Numbered from the stretch's first letter, positions 1 to 13,545 are shown. The stretch: 45,061 nucleotides of DNA from Candidatus Latescibacterota bacterium (GCA_022827165.1 JAJDTN010000104.1:1-45061), one strand, 5' to 3'. Notes: generated by a model not told the origin, from the letters alone. Program-made: numbers and translations.

Positions 1-2943
1 GATGATCCCGAAGGGCATGCGGAAGACCATGAGCCCGAGGAGGACGCCGGCGGTGGACATGATCACCGACGTGAGGATGATCACCGGCTTGATCACCGAG
101 TTGAACTGGGTCACGAGGATGAAGGCGATCAGGCCCAGGGCCGCCAGGAAGGCGGTGGCCAGGAACTCCATGGCCTCGCCTTGTTCCTCCTGCTGGCCGG
201 TGTAGCGCACCGTGTAGCCCGGGGGCAGCTCGTCTTCGACGAAGGACGCGAGGTGTTCCTGCACCTCGAAGAAGACGGCGTTCTTGTTGAGGCCGGCGCG
301 CACGTCCGAGCTGATCGTGGCCATGCGGTCCATGTCCTTGCGGCGGATCGAGCCGAGCCCCTCTCCCACCGTCCAGCTGGCCACCGAGACCAGGGGGATC
401 GGCTCGCCCGGACCGTTCTCCACGACCAGGTCGCGCAGCGACTCCAGGTCCTGCCGCCAGGGCTCGGCGAGGCGCACGACCACGTCGTACTCGTCGTTGC
501 CGGTGCGGTAGCGGCTCGCCTCCGTGCCCTGCACGGCGGTGCGCACGACGCCGGCCACCTTCGCCGTGGACAGCCCGTACATGGCGGCCCTCTCGCGGTC
601 GACGTGCACCGCCAGCTCGGGGCGGGCCTCGTCGAGGTCGCTCTCGAGGCCGCTGAGCTTCGGCGCCACGGGGGAGCTTCTCAGGACCTGCAGCACGCGG
701 TCGGAAAGGTCCTTGAGCACCCGGGGGTCCTTGCCGACGATCTCGATGTTCACCGGCGCCCCCTGGGGCGGCCCGTCCACGGGCTTGTCCACCGAGATCT
801 CGGCGCCGGCGATCTCGCGCCCAACCCTCTCCTGCATGCGCGCCAGGGTCTCGAAGCTGTCGAAGCGCCGCTCGTGGTACTCGGTGAAGTTCACCATGAC
901 GCGGGCGTCGTTGGCTCCCTGGGTGCCGCCTATCAGCGGGCTGCCTCCGGCGCCGACGGTGGTCACCGCCGACTCGGCGTCCTCGAAGCCCTGGACGCCG
1001 CGCACCTGCAGCTCCAGCTCGCGGGCGATGCCGTCGAGGTACTCGACGCGGGTGCCCACCGGCGCCTGGGCATCGACCCAGACCTGCCTGGGCGGGATGT
1101 CCTCCGGGAAGAACACGATGCCGCTGTTGAAGCGGCCGAAGGCGGCGACCATGACCACGAGCACCGCCAGGGACCCGGCGACGACGACGAGGCGGTGGCC
1201 GAGGGCCCAGCCCAGGACCCCCTCGTAACGGTCGATCAGCCACGGCAGGTCCGCTCCCTGGAAGCGCCGCGCCAGGGGACCGAGGATCAGGCGATGGGCC
1301 AGGATGGCGGCGACGGCGGTGGCGGCCAGCAGGGCCACGGTCAGGGCGTTGGCCGCGGCCAGACCCGCGGCGGCCAGAACGGCGAGGGCGATCAGCGCCA
1401 GGCGCCCAGAAAGCGGCATCCCGGCTCCGCGCTCTCCCTCCAGCCGCAGCCACCGGCTGCACAGCACCGGAACGATGACGAGGGCCACGAAGAGGGAGCT
1501 GGAGAGGGTGACGATCAGGGTCATGGGCAGGTACTTCATGAACTCGCCCACGGTGCCCGTCCAGAACAGGAGCGGACTGAAGGCGGCCAGGGTCGTCAAC
1601 GTCGAGGCGATGACGGGCAGAGCCACCTCTCCCGTGGCCTTGCGCGCGGCCTCTGCCCGGTCCCAGCCCTCCTCGACGTAGCGGTAGGTGTTCTCGACGA
1701 TGACGATGGCGTTGTCCACGAGCATGCCGAGGGCCAGGATCAGGGAGAACAGGACCACCATGTTCATGGTCACGCCGAGGAGCCCGAGGACGAGGAAGGA
1801 GAGCAGCATCGACGTGGGGATGGCGACGCCCACGAAGACCGAGGTGCGCACGCCGAGGAAGAACAGCAGCACCCCCACGATCAGCAGCAGGCCGGAGAGG
1901 ATGTTGTTCTCCAGGCTGCTGACCATCATGCGGATGTCGCGGGACATGTCGGAAGTCGTCTTGACCACCGTCGTGGGCGGGAGTTCCGCCTCCATCCCGG
2001 CGATGACGTCGCGCACGGCGTCGGCCGTCTCGATGATGTTCTCCCCCGTCCGCTTGATCACGTCGAGGGTGACCACCGGCCGGCCGTCGAGGCGGGCGTA
2101 GCTCCGGCGCTCGGCGAAGCCGAAGTCGACATCGGCCAGGTCGCGCACATAGACCGGCCGTCCTTCGGGAGCGGCGACCACGAGGTCGCCGATCGACCGG
2201 GGGTCGTCGATCTCGCCGTCGACGCGGACCAGGAACTTCAGCTCCCCCACGTCGATGGAGCCGCCGGGGATGTTGATGTTCTCGTCGCGCACCGTCTCGA
2301 CCACGTCCTTCAGGGTCAGACCGTAGTAGAGCAGGCGCGGCAGGGAGACGTCGACCTGCACCTCGCGCTCGCGGCCCCCGCGCAGGTCGACGCGCAGCAC
2401 CGAGGGGATCTGCTCCAGGCGGTCCTGCAGCTCCTCGCCCAGCTGCTTGAGGCGGACCAGGCCGTACTCCCCGGACAGGTTCACCTGCAGGATCGGCACG
2501 TCCTCGAAGTCGAACTCGTAGATGCGGGGCTCCTCGGCGTCGGCGGGGAGGTCGCCCTTGGCCAGATCGACCTTCTCGCGCACCAGCCGCATGGCCTCGG
2601 GGAGATCGACTTCGGTGCTGAACTCGGCCACCACGCTGGAGTAGCCCTCGACCGAGGTCGAGGTCAGCTCCTTCAGGTCCGGAATCGTCTTCAGCTCCAG
2701 CTCCAGCTCCCGCGTCACCAGGGACTCCATGTCCTTGGGCGACACCCCGGGGTAGATGGTGTTCACCGCGATGACGGGGATCTCGATCTGGGGGAAGGCC
2801 TCCTTGGGGACGCTGCGGTAGGCCACGACGCCGGCCAGGGCGATGATGGCGAAGAGCATGAGCACGCTGGTACCGTGGCGCACCGCCCAGGAGGTGACGG
2901 GCAGTTCGTCGAAGGCGTCGGGGCCGCCGGGGCGATCGGTCAT
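1..2943 (-). CDS. RND efflux transporter permease subunit (partial, C-terminus beyond window)
   Basis: This is the inner-membrane proton-driven pump of a tripartite RND efflux system; 981 N-terminal residues are visible and the frame is still open at base 1. The protein opens with a short cytoplasmic segment, a first membrane helix (about residues 25-42, SVLMLFAIIALAGVVAY) and the RND-typical FPQIEIPVI stretch leading into the periplasmic porter domain. The TM4 signature GMLVDNAIVIVEN is intact and carries the family's conserved proton-relay Asp. A second periplasmic half and the TM7-10 region follow, ending in QFNSVIKPVIILTSV. The ATG overlaps the adaptor stop as ATGA, so the two are translationally coupled. 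The co-encoded TolC-type protein and adaptor support a complete efflux operon. Substrate (drug versus other compound) cannot be told from the sequence. Confidence 0.95.
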   Translation of the reverse strand, partial: MTDRPGGPDAFDELPVTSWAVRHGTSVLMLFAIIALAGVVAYRSVPKEAFPQIEIPVIAVNTIYPGVSPKDMESLVTRELELELKTIPDLKELTSTSVEGYSSVVAEFSTEVDLPEAMRLVREKVDLAKGDLPADAEEPRIYEFDFEDVPILQVNLSGEYGLVRLKQLGEELQDRLEQIPSVLRVDLRGGREREVQVDVSLPRLLYYGLTLKDVVETVRDENINIPGGSIDVGELKFLVRVDGEIDDPRSIGDLVVAAPEGRPVYVRDLADVDFGFAERRSYARLDGRPVVTLDVIKRTGENIIETADAVRDVIAGMEAELPPTTVVKTTSDMSRDIRMMVSSLENNILSGLLLIVGVLLFFLGVRTSVFVGVAIPTSMLLSFLVLGLLGVTMNMVVLFSLILALGMLVDNAIVIVENTYRYVEEGWDRAEAARKATGEVALPVIASTLTTLAAFSPLLFWTGTVGEFMKYLPMTLIVTLSSSLFVALVIVPVLCSRWLRLEGERGAGMPLSGRLALIALAVLAAAGLAAANALTVALLAATAVAAILAHRLILGPLARRFQGADLPWLIDRYEGVLGWALGHRLVVVAGSLAVLVVMVAAFGRFNSGIVFFPEDIPPRQVWVDAQAPVGTRVEYLDGIARELELQVRGVQGFEDAESAVTTVGAGGSPLIGGTQGANDARVMVNFTEYHERRFDSFETLARMQERVGREIAGAEISVDKPVDGPPQGAPVNIEIVGKDPRVLKDLSDRVLQVLRSSPVAPKLSGLESDLDEARPELAVHVDRERAAMYGLSTAKVAGVVRTAVQGTEASRYRTGNDEYDVVVRLAEPWRQDLESLRDLVVENGPGEPIPLVSVASWTVGEGLGSIRRKDMDRMATISSDVRAGLNKNAVFFEVQEHLASFVEDELPPGYTVRYTGQQEEQGEAMEFLATAFLAALGLIAFILVTQFNSVIKPVIILTSVIMSTAGVLLGLMVFRMPFGII

Positions 2944-4025
2944 CGGGATACGATGCGCAGGCGGTCGCCGTCGGCCACCTGCTGCTGGCCGACGACGATC
3001 AGGCGGTCCGCCGGGGACAGGCCCGAGGTGGCCACCACCTCGTCGCCGCCCGAGGCGCCGAGGGTGACGGGGCGGGCCCGGGCGACGGGGCCTTCACCGG
3101 CGTCGCCGGCGACGAAGGCGGTGAAGCCTTCCTCGGTGCGGACCAGGGCCTGGTTCGGCACCACGATGGCCCCGGGATGGACCTCCAGCACGAGCATCAC
3201 CTCGGCGACCATGGCCGGCTTGGCCCCGGACACGGCGCGCTCGAGGGCGAGCTCGACGGGGAAGGTGCGGTGGCGGCCGTCGACGGCGGCTCCCACGTAG
3301 GTCACCGTGGCCGCGCAGGTGTCTCCGAGGTCGGCGAAGGCGACCGTCGCCCGGTCGCCGGTGCTCACGTCCGCGGCGTAGCGCTCCGGGACGCCGGCAG
3401 TCACCTTCAGGGGCTCCAGGTCGAGGATGTGGGCCACCGCCTGGCCCGGGGCGACGACCGAGCCGACCTCCACGAGGCGGCGGTCGAGAAGGCCATCGAA
3501 GGGCGCCCGCACCACGGTGCGCCGGAGCCGCGCCTCGATCAGCTCCAGCCGGGCTTGGCTCTGCTCGGCGGCGAGACGGGCCTCGACGTACTCCCCCTCG
3601 GTGCCGACGCGTTCCTCCTCGTAGAGCCGCTTCCGGCGCACCCAGCGGTCGGCTGCCAGGGCCGACTGGGCCTGCGCCTCGCCGCGCTGGGCGCGCAGCA
3701 GCTCGTCGTCGAGCCGGACCAGCGCCTGGCCGCGGCGCACCTTCTCGCCCTTGTCGGCCAGGATCGCGGCCACCGTGCCGCCCTCCTCGGCGGCCACCGT
3801 CACCTGGCGGTCGGCGCCGACCGTGCCGGTGAGGCGGATCATGTCGGTGAAGGGCCGCGCCTCCAGGATCTCGACTTCGACGTTGATGATGCGCCGGGTG
3901 TCGGGAGCGGTGGACTCGTCATCGGCGGGCGCGTCCCCGCAGCCTCCGAGGGCGAGCAGGGCCGCGGCGGCGGCCGGCGGAAGGGCGCCTCGGACGCGGC
4001 GCCACCAGGGCAGGGGATTCCTCAC
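2940..4025 (-). CDS. RND periplasmic adaptor (membrane fusion) lipoprotein
   Basis: A 361-residue HlyD/AcrA-type adaptor that would bridge the RND pump and the TolC-type channel in the periplasm. It has an N-terminal lipoprotein signal with the lipobox LGGC, so it is probably anchored in the inner membrane through the lipidated Cys. The barrel-sandwich (lipoyl-like) halves are recognisable (VTVAAEEGGTVAAI and VRAPFDGLLDRRLVEVGS), flanking an Ala/Glu/Arg-rich helical hairpin of about 80 residues. Beta-barrel and membrane-proximal domains follow. The start is GTG at 4025, overlapping the TolC-type stop as GTGA, with a GGAGGA ribosome site just upstream inside the previous gene. Its own stop overlaps the permease ATG. 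Gene order outer-membrane protein, adaptor, pump agrees with the assignment. Confidence 0.95.
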   Translation of the reverse strand: MRNPLPWWRRVRGALPPAAAAALLALGGCGDAPADDESTAPDTRRIINVEVEILEARPFTDMIRLTGTVGADRQVTVAAEEGGTVAAILADKGEKVRRGQALVRLDDELLRAQRGEAQAQSALAADRWVRRKRLYEEERVGTEGEYVEARLAAEQSQARLELIEARLRRTVVRAPFDGLLDRRLVEVGSVVAPGQAVAHILDLEPLKVTAGVPERYAADVSTGDRATVAFADLGDTCAATVTYVGAAVDGRHRTFPVELALERAVSGAKPAMVAEVMLVLEVHPGAIVVPNQALVRTEEGFTAFVAGDAGEGPVARARPVTLGASGGDEVVATSGLSPADRLIVVGQQQVADGDRLRIVSR

Positions 4026-6094
4026 TCCATCTCCTCCGGGTCGAGTGCGGGCTCGCCGTCGACGGGGGACACCCGTCCGATGGCGAGGCCCAGCTGGGCC
4101 CGTCTGGCGAGCCGGTCGTGGGCCGCCTGGGCCATGTTGAACTCGCTGCGCCGCAGGGCGACCTCGGCATCGGTCACCTCGAGCTGGCTGCCGAGGCCCT
4201 CGCGGAAGCGGGCGCTGGCGATCTCGAACCCCCGCCGGGCCTGGGCCACGGCGAGGCGCTGGCCTTCCTGGCGCCGGCCGGCCTCGGCCAGCGCCGCCTC
4301 CAGGTCACGGACCTGGACCGCCGCCTGATCGCGGGCCATCTGTGTCCGGACCTGCGCCTGGCGCAGGGCGGCCTGCCTCTGGTCGATGCGCGCGTCTCTC
4401 TGCAGGCCGCTGAACAGGGGCAGCTCCACGGAGAGGCCGGCCATCTTGCTGGTGGCGCGGTTGCGGGCGCTGCCGAAGAAGTCGGGTCTTCCGTCCTGCT
4501 GCGCCTGCACGTCCCAGGTGGCGAAGAGGGAGAGCTTGGGCAGGTACTCCGCCTGCTCGATCCGCACCTGCCTCCGGCTCAGCTCGGCGGTCTGCTCGAG
4601 CTGGCGCACGTCGGAGCGGTGCGCCAGCGCCGTCTGCACCAGGTCCCCGTCCGGCAACTCCCGGCCGGAGTCGGCCGTGGTGAGGGATGCGCTCCCGGAC
4701 AACCGCAGCCGGCCGGGGTCGTCGAGGGCCAGCTCCAGGCCCAGGCGCCGGCGCGCCGAGTCCCTGGCGTTGCGGGCCTTCAGCAGCTCCGGCTCGAGGT
4801 TGGCCAGCTCGACCTCCAGCCGCAGCACGTCGTAGTCGGAGGCCAGGCCCGCCCGGGCCCGGGCGCGGGTCTCGTCGAGGGCTTGCCGCAGGCGGTCCAG
4901 GGACCGCTCGGTGAGGCGCACCTCCTCTCCGCGCAGCAGCAGGTCGAAGCAGAGGAGGCGCACCCGCGTCGCCACCTGCTGCGACTGGCCGCGCACCATC
5001 TCCGTCCGCAGCCGCAGGTAGTCGCCGGCCGCGCCGAGGCCGACGAGGGCTCTCGGGTCGAACAGCGGCTGCCGCAGAGTGACGGCGCTCTGCCAGCTGT
5101 TGTCGGCGCCGAACTCCAGGGAGATGAACTCCCCCTCCGGGGCCGCGGGATTGAAGAACCTCGCCGGCACGAAGGAGACGGGCGGCGAGATGTTGCGCGC
5201 GTAACGGGCCGAGAAGTCGACGCGGGGCCAGACCTCTCCCCAGGCTTCGGAGGCCCGCTCCTCGGCCTCGGTCACGAGCAGCCGCGCCTCCGCCATCTCG
5301 CGGCCCCGGTCCAGGGCCAGCTCCACCACCTCGTCGATGCTCAGCAGCAACTCGCCGCCTGGGGGAGTGTCCTCCGCGACAACCGGCGCCCCCCAGCCCA
5401 TCAGGAGCCAGGTCAGCACGGACGAGGCCCGGGCGCGCAGCCGGCCCTTGCCGCCGGCAGCGGCTGCCGCCTCCGACTGCGAGAGATCCGCCATGGCGCG
5501 GTCCATCTCCACCTCGTAGGCGGGGGTGGCCATTCCGGTGATCGCCCGCCGGCTCGAGGCCCGGTAGTGGCGGCGGAACTCCCCGGCATCCATCTGCAGG
5601 CAGCCGCGCAGGTAGATGGAGATCAGGCCGTGGGCGTGGGCCCACAAGGTGCAGGAGACGTCGGCGGGGTCGAGGGGCTGGAAGAGGCCGGCGTCGATGC
5701 ACTCGCGCACACGGTCGTTGAAGAACCGGCCGACGCTGGCGACCTGCTCCGTCACCTGCTCGGGGAACTCGTCCACGCCGAGGGTGTGGGCGGGGGTGTA
5801 GAGCATCTCGTAGTACTTCGGCTGATCGAGGGCGAAGTCGAGGTAGGCCTGGCCCGCCAGGTAGAGGCGCTCGGCGGGGGTGCGCCCCGAAAGGGCGCCG
5901 TAGAGCCGCTCGCTCAGCCGCCGGTAGGCCTCGGCGACGACGTCGAGGAGCATCGCCTCGCGGCTGTCGTAGTGACGGTAGAGGGCCGGCGCCGTGACCC
6001 CCAGGTCGCGGGCCAGCCGGCGCATGGAGACGGCCTCGGCGCCGCCCTCCAGGTAGAGCTCGCAGGCTCTCGTGAGGATATCCGTGCGGTCCAT
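4022..6094 (-). CDS. TetR-type regulator fused in frame to TolC-family outer-membrane efflux protein
   Basis: One uninterrupted 690-codon frame contains two proteins that normally live in different compartments. Residues 1 to about 196 are a complete TetR/AcrR regulator: the N-terminal helix-turn-helix includes MRRLARDLGVTAPALYRHY, followed by an all-helical ligand domain of the usual length. Residues about 245-690 are a complete TolC/OEP protein with two repeats of long Ala/Arg/Gln-rich helices (for example LVQTALAHRSDVRQLEQTAE). Between them, residues 201-240 look like a signal peptide: basic KGRLRAR, hydrophobic SSVLTWLLMGWG, and a plausible cleavage site after PVVA. There is no stop between the halves. 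An in-frame ATG at 5506 (codon 197) has GAGG five bases upstream, so the TolC half could also be made separately. It heads the efflux operon. A sequencing indel alone would not explain it, because both halves share the frame exactly. Confidence 0.9.
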   Translation of the reverse strand: MDRTDILTRACELYLEGGAEAVSMRRLARDLGVTAPALYRHYDSREAMLLDVVAEAYRRLSERLYGALSGRTPAERLYLAGQAYLDFALDQPKYYEMLYTPAHTLGVDEFPEQVTEQVASVGRFFNDRVRECIDAGLFQPLDPADVSCTLWAHAHGLISIYLRGCLQMDAGEFRRHYRASSRRAITGMATPAYEVEMDRAMADLSQSEAAAAAGGKGRLRARASSVLTWLLMGWGAPVVAEDTPPGGELLLSIDEVVELALDRGREMAEARLLVTEAEERASEAWGEVWPRVDFSARYARNISPPVSFVPARFFNPAAPEGEFISLEFGADNSWQSAVTLRQPLFDPRALVGLGAAGDYLRLRTEMVRGQSQQVATRVRLLCFDLLLRGEEVRLTERSLDRLRQALDETRARARAGLASDYDVLRLEVELANLEPELLKARNARDSARRRLGLELALDDPGRLRLSGSASLTTADSGRELPDGDLVQTALAHRSDVRQLEQTAELSRRQVRIEQAEYLPKLSLFATWDVQAQQDGRPDFFGSARNRATSKMAGLSVELPLFSGLQRDARIDQRQAALRQAQVRTQMARDQAAVQVRDLEAALAEAGRRQEGQRLAVAQARRGFEIASARFREGLGSQLEVTDAEVALRRSEFNMAQAAHDRLARRAQLGLAIGRVSPVDGEPALDPEEME
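5504..5517 (-). promoter_or_regulatory. candidate internal ribosome site and start for the TolC half
   Basis: On the minus strand the bases CGAGGTGGAG directly precede an in-frame ATG (5506-5504). GAGG sits five bases from the ATG, good Shine-Dalgarno spacing. A second in-frame ATG lies at 5494-5492. Initiation here would give an exported TolC protein beginning with a credible signal peptide and no DNA-binding domain. Use of this start is inferred. Confidence 0.45.
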
Positions 6095-6103
6095 GAGTGA
6101 ACG

Positions 6104-6132
6104 ATGTTAACTGGAGGTCCCCACCTTGTCAA
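6104..6132 (-). promoter_or_regulatory. sigma70-like promoter of the efflux operon
   Basis: Reading the minus strand, a perfect -35 box TTGACA (6132-6127) is followed after exactly 17 bases by TAACAT (6109-6104). The predicted transcription start falls only a few bases before the ATG at 6094, so the mRNA would be almost leaderless. This fits the lack of a clear Shine-Dalgarno sequence ahead of the regulator start. Confidence 0.65.
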
Positions 6133-6133
6133 C
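6106..6133. promoter_or_regulatory. candidate TetR-type operator (nested inverted repeats)
   Basis: The -35 to -10 interval carries an imperfect dyad, GTTAAC at 6106-6111 and GTCAAC at 6128-6133 (5 of 6 positions pair). Nested inside is a perfect AGGT-N4-ACCT repeat (6115-6126). Its position over the promoter core and next to a TetR-type gene suggests autorepression. This rests on position and symmetry only. Confidence 0.5.
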
Positions 6134-6191
6134 AGGGTGAGGGGGACTTCTTGTTAAACGTGTTCAGCGGATGTCAGGAGAGGGGCGGGCT

Positions 6192-6638
6192 TCAGGACCC
6201 GAGCACGGCCATGCAGCACTTCTTGAACTTCCGGCCGCTGCCGCAGGGACAGGGGTCGTTGCGGCCGGTGACGGCGCCGCGGCGCCGCACGGTCTCGCCC
6301 CGGACGCTGCCGTCCCGGCGAAAGGCGGCGAGGTACACCGCCTCCATGGAATCCACCCGCTGCGCCCACTCCCCGCCCAGGGGGAACCGTCCCGTGACCG
6401 GCAGGTACTCGAGGAACTCCCTGAGCAGGCGCGGGAAGGCGCGCCGCTGCGCCAGGGGGGCGTCGAGCCGGGCGACGCTCCTCAGGGCGCGTTCCATGGC
6501 CTCCTCGGAGACCACGTCGCCCACCTGCTCGCACCAGTGCCCCAGTAGGGGCTCGGCGCCGTCCTTCAGGTGGTCGTCCAGCAGCAGGAAGTGCTGCGAA
6601 CCGGCGAAGGCGCCGACCTCGTCGGTGAGCCTGGACAT
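6192..6638 (-). CDS. small SEC-C zinc-motif protein
   Basis: A 148-residue protein ending in a SEC-C motif, [18 protein letters not shown]. This is the CxC...CC zinc-binding tail known from the C-terminus of SecA and from YchJ/YecA-type proteins. The first 120 residues are helical and charged and are not a family I recognise. It starts 18 bases after the gltD stop on the same strand, so it is probably the last gene of the gltB-gltD operon. Its role is unknown; SEC-C tails in other proteins bind zinc and can contact ribosomes or SecB, but nothing here shows a partner. The motif closely matches the SecA tail encoded at 30165-30231. Confidence 0.8.
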   Translation of the reverse strand: MSRLTDEVGAFAGSQHFLLLDDHLKDGAEPLLGHWCEQVGDVVSEEAMERALRSVARLDAPLAQRRAFPRLLREFLEYLPVTGRFPLGGEWAQRVDSMEAVYLAAFRRDGSVRGETVRRRGAVTGRNDPCPCGSGRKFKKCCMAVLGS

Positions 6639-6656
6639 GTGATCGGGGGGCCGGCC

Positions 6657-8144
6657 TCAGGGCAGGCTGGTGGCGCCCATCAGGTAGCGGTCGCACTCGC
6701 GGGCGGCCTCGCGGCCCTCCTTGAAGGCCCAGACCACGAGGCTCATGCCGCGGCGCACGTCGCCGGCGGCGAAGACGCCGGGGACGCTGGTGGCGTACCG
6801 GCCCTCCTCGGCCTTGACGTTGGAGCGCGGGTCCCGCTCCAGGGAGAGGGCGTCGGGCAGGGTGTCCTGCGGGCCCAGCCAGCCCATGGAGAGCAGCACC
6901 AGCTCGGCCGGCCACTCCTTCTCGGTGCCGGGGACCTCGCGGAAGGGGCGGCCGTCATCCGGCACCCACTCGACGTCGCGGGTCACCAGCCCGCGGAGGT
7001 TGCCGCCGCCGTCGTCGAGGAGCTCCACCGTGCTCAACAGGTATTTCCGGGGGTCGTCGCCGAAGAGGGCGGCGGCCTCCTCCTGGCCGTAGTCGAGGTT
7101 GTAGACCTTGGGCCACTCCGGCCAGGGGTTGCCGGCGGTGCGCTCGTCCGGGGGCGCCGGGATGATGTCGAACTGGAAGAGGCTGCGGCAGCCGTGGCGC
7201 AGGGAGGTGCCGACGCAGTCGGTCCCCGTGTCCCCGCCCCCGAGGACGATCACGTTCTTGTCCTTCGCCGAGATGTACTCCCCGTCTTCCAGTCCCGAGT
7301 CGAGGAGGGACTTGGTGTTGACGTGCAGGAAGTCCAGGGCCTGGTGCACGCCCGCGAGCCCGCGCCCCGGCACGTCCAGGTCGCGCGGCTTCAGGGCCCC
7401 GGTGCACAGCACCACGGCGTCGAAGCCGTCCACCAGTTGCTGCGCCTCCACGTCGACGCCGACCTCGGTGTTGGTCACAAAGCTCACGCCTTCGGCAGCC
7501 ATCTGGTCGATGCGCCGCTGCACGAGGCGCTTGTCCAGCTTCATGTTGGGGATGCCGTACATCAGCAGCCCGCCGGCCCGGTCGGAGCGCTCGTACACGG
7601 TGACGCGGTGGCCGGCGCGGTTGAGCTGCATGGCGCAGGAGAGCCCCGCCGGTCCTGAGCCGACCACGGCCACCCGCTTGCCCGTGCGTCGCTCGGGCGG
7701 CTCCGGGACGACCCAGCCCTCGTCCCAGGCTTTGTCGATGATGGAGACCTCGATGTTCTTGATCGTCACCGCCGGCTCGTTGATCCCCAGCACGCACGAT
7801 CCCTCGCAGGGGGCCGGACAGACCCGCCCGGTGAACTCGGGGAAGTTGTTGGTCTTGTGCAGGCGCTCGAGCGCCTCCTGCCACATGCCGCGGTAGACGA
7901 GGTCGTTCCACTCCGGGATCAGGTTGTTGATCGGACAGCCCGAGGCGAAGGGCGAGTTCTCGGGCAGCGTGGTCCCGGTGTGGCAGAAGGGGATCCCGCA
8001 GTCCATGCAGCGGGCGCCCTGGTCGCGGAGCCGCTCGTCACCCAGGTGCAGGTGGAACTCGTCGAAGTCGCGCAGGCGCTCGACGGGGTCGCGGTCGGCG
8101 GGCAGCTCGCGCTCGAACTCCATGAATCCGGTGGGTTTGCCCAT
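6657..8144 (-). CDS. gltD: glutamate synthase (NADPH) small subunit
   Basis: A 495-residue beta subunit of bacterial glutamate synthase. It oxidises NADPH on FAD and passes electrons through iron-sulfur clusters to the large subunit. The N-terminal cysteine clusters are intact: [12 protein letters not shown] (about residues 46-57), GCPINNLIP (69-77) and CPAPCEGSC (109-117). The FAD Rossmann motif is GSGPAG (162-167), the NADPH-site motif GGGDTGTD appears in the middle, and the C-terminal FAD-closing segment is [18 protein letters not shown]. The ATG at 8144 lies 11 bases downstream of the gltB stop, consistent with one operon. Length is normal for the family, with a slightly long N-terminus. 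Confidence 0.97.
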   Translation of the reverse strand: MGKPTGFMEFERELPADRDPVERLRDFDEFHLHLGDERLRDQGARCMDCGIPFCHTGTTLPENSPFASGCPINNLIPEWNDLVYRGMWQEALERLHKTNNFPEFTGRVCPAPCEGSCVLGINEPAVTIKNIEVSIIDKAWDEGWVVPEPPERRTGKRVAVVGSGPAGLSCAMQLNRAGHRVTVYERSDRAGGLLMYGIPNMKLDKRLVQRRIDQMAAEGVSFVTNTEVGVDVEAQQLVDGFDAVVLCTGALKPRDLDVPGRGLAGVHQALDFLHVNTKSLLDSGLEDGEYISAKDKNVIVLGGGDTGTDCVGTSLRHGCRSLFQFDIIPAPPDERTAGNPWPEWPKVYNLDYGQEEAAALFGDDPRKYLLSTVELLDDGGGNLRGLVTRDVEWVPDDGRPFREVPGTEKEWPAELVLLSMGWLGPQDTLPDALSLERDPRSNVKAEEGRYATSVPGVFAAGDVRRGMSLVVWAFKEGREAARECDRYLMGATSLP

Positions 8145-8155
8145 CGTTCTCTCGC

Positions 8156-12757
<4,602 letters not shown>

Positions 12758-12969
12758 TGGAGGTCCTTTGGGGAGGCGCCCTTGCGTGGGAGGAGGGGCG
12801 CGTAGGGCTCGTTTCTCGAAGTGAAGGGCGTAACATAGTCTCGGCAGAGGATGATGTCAACGGCCCTCTTGCCAGGATTCGGGGTGGAATCGGTTGGTTA
12901 GGTCTACCAGAAAGGCGATGAATGGCCTAAATTGGTCGTTTTCACCTATTCAAAGGTACAAATGAGGCC
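12758..12969. promoter_or_regulatory. divergent control region between gltB and the Lrp-type gene
   Basis: This 212-base interval is clearly more AT-rich than its surroundings near 12890-12960. Apart from the gltB promoter it holds a short perfect dyad ACCT-N6-AGGT (12944-12957), close to the regulator start, and AT tracts such as TAAATT. No convincing -35/-10 pair for the plus-strand gene was found. It is the likely binding region for the adjacent regulator. Confidence 0.5.
12832..12860 (-). promoter_or_regulatory. gltB operon promoter
   Basis: On the minus strand TTGACA (12860-12855) is followed after 17 bases by TATGTT (12837-12832). It lies in the divergent interval between gltB and the Lrp-type gene. 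The -10 context TATGTTACGC recurs at the lipoprotein promoter at 32693-32722. Confidence 0.7.
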
Positions 12970-13545
12970 ATGCATGATCTCGACGAGCAGGAGCGGCTCA
13001 TCCTTCGCGCGCTGATCCGCAGTCCCCGGGCCCCCGAAAACCGCATCGCCAGGGAGACCGGGGTTCCGGTGCGCTCGGTGCGGCGCAAGCGCCAGCGGCT
13101 CGAGGAGCGGGGGGTCCTGAAGTACTACGCGGCCGTCGACCGCGAGGGTTCCCCGGACTCCGGGCGTACCACCCAGCACATGGTCATCATCAAGTTCCGG
13201 CTGGGTGTGACCCGGGCCCAGGTCGAGCAGGAGATCCGCGAGGAGCCCAACGTGGCCAACGTGTTCTCCGAGCTCATCCGCGACAGCTACCTCGCCGAGA
13301 CCGACGGCCACATCGCCCTGGTCATGGTCGTGGAGGGAGCCTCCGACTCGGACGTGACCGACAGCCTCCAGGCCCAGATCATCCCGTCGATCCGCAGCAA
13401 CCACGGCCAGGACTGCATCCAGGAAGTGCGGACCATGCGCGTTCTCGGGCTGATCCGGCGCGAGCACAACTACCTGCCCGCGGTCAACATGGAGGGAGCC
13501 CAGCTGGCCGCCGACTGGCCGGACGAGGCGATCTACGTGGGATGA
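12970..13545 (+). CDS. Lrp/AsnC-family transcriptional regulator
   Basis: A 191-residue regulator with an N-terminal winged helix-turn-helix (about residues 3-52, including NRIARETGVPVRSVRRKRQ). A ligand-sensing alpha/beta RAM-type domain follows (about 68-160, MVIIKFRLGVTRAQ onward). It has some 25 extra C-terminal residues compared with the usual 150-165-residue Lrp proteins. It is transcribed away from gltB across a 212-base control region. In Escherichia coli Lrp activates gltBDF, so a role in controlling this glutamate synthase operon in response to an amino acid is a reasonable inference, not shown here. The ATG has GAGG only two bases upstream and AAAGG 13 bases upstream, so initiation signals are mediocre. 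Confidence 0.88.
   Translation: MHDLDEQERLILRALIRSPRAPENRIARETGVPVRSVRRKRQRLEERGVLKYYAAVDREGSPDSGRTTQHMVIIKFRLGVTRAQVEQEIREEPNVANVFSELIRDSYLAETDGHIALVMVVEGASDSDVTDSLQAQIIPSIRSNHGQDCIQEVRTMRVLGLIRREHNYLPAVNMEGAQLAADWPDEAIYVG

Noticed and set aside
181..3300. Very long open plus-strand frame opposite the RND pump
   Set aside because: Composition is His/Gly/Asp-rich with no family motif, while the minus strand encodes a complete RND protein; it is an antisense artefact of high GC.
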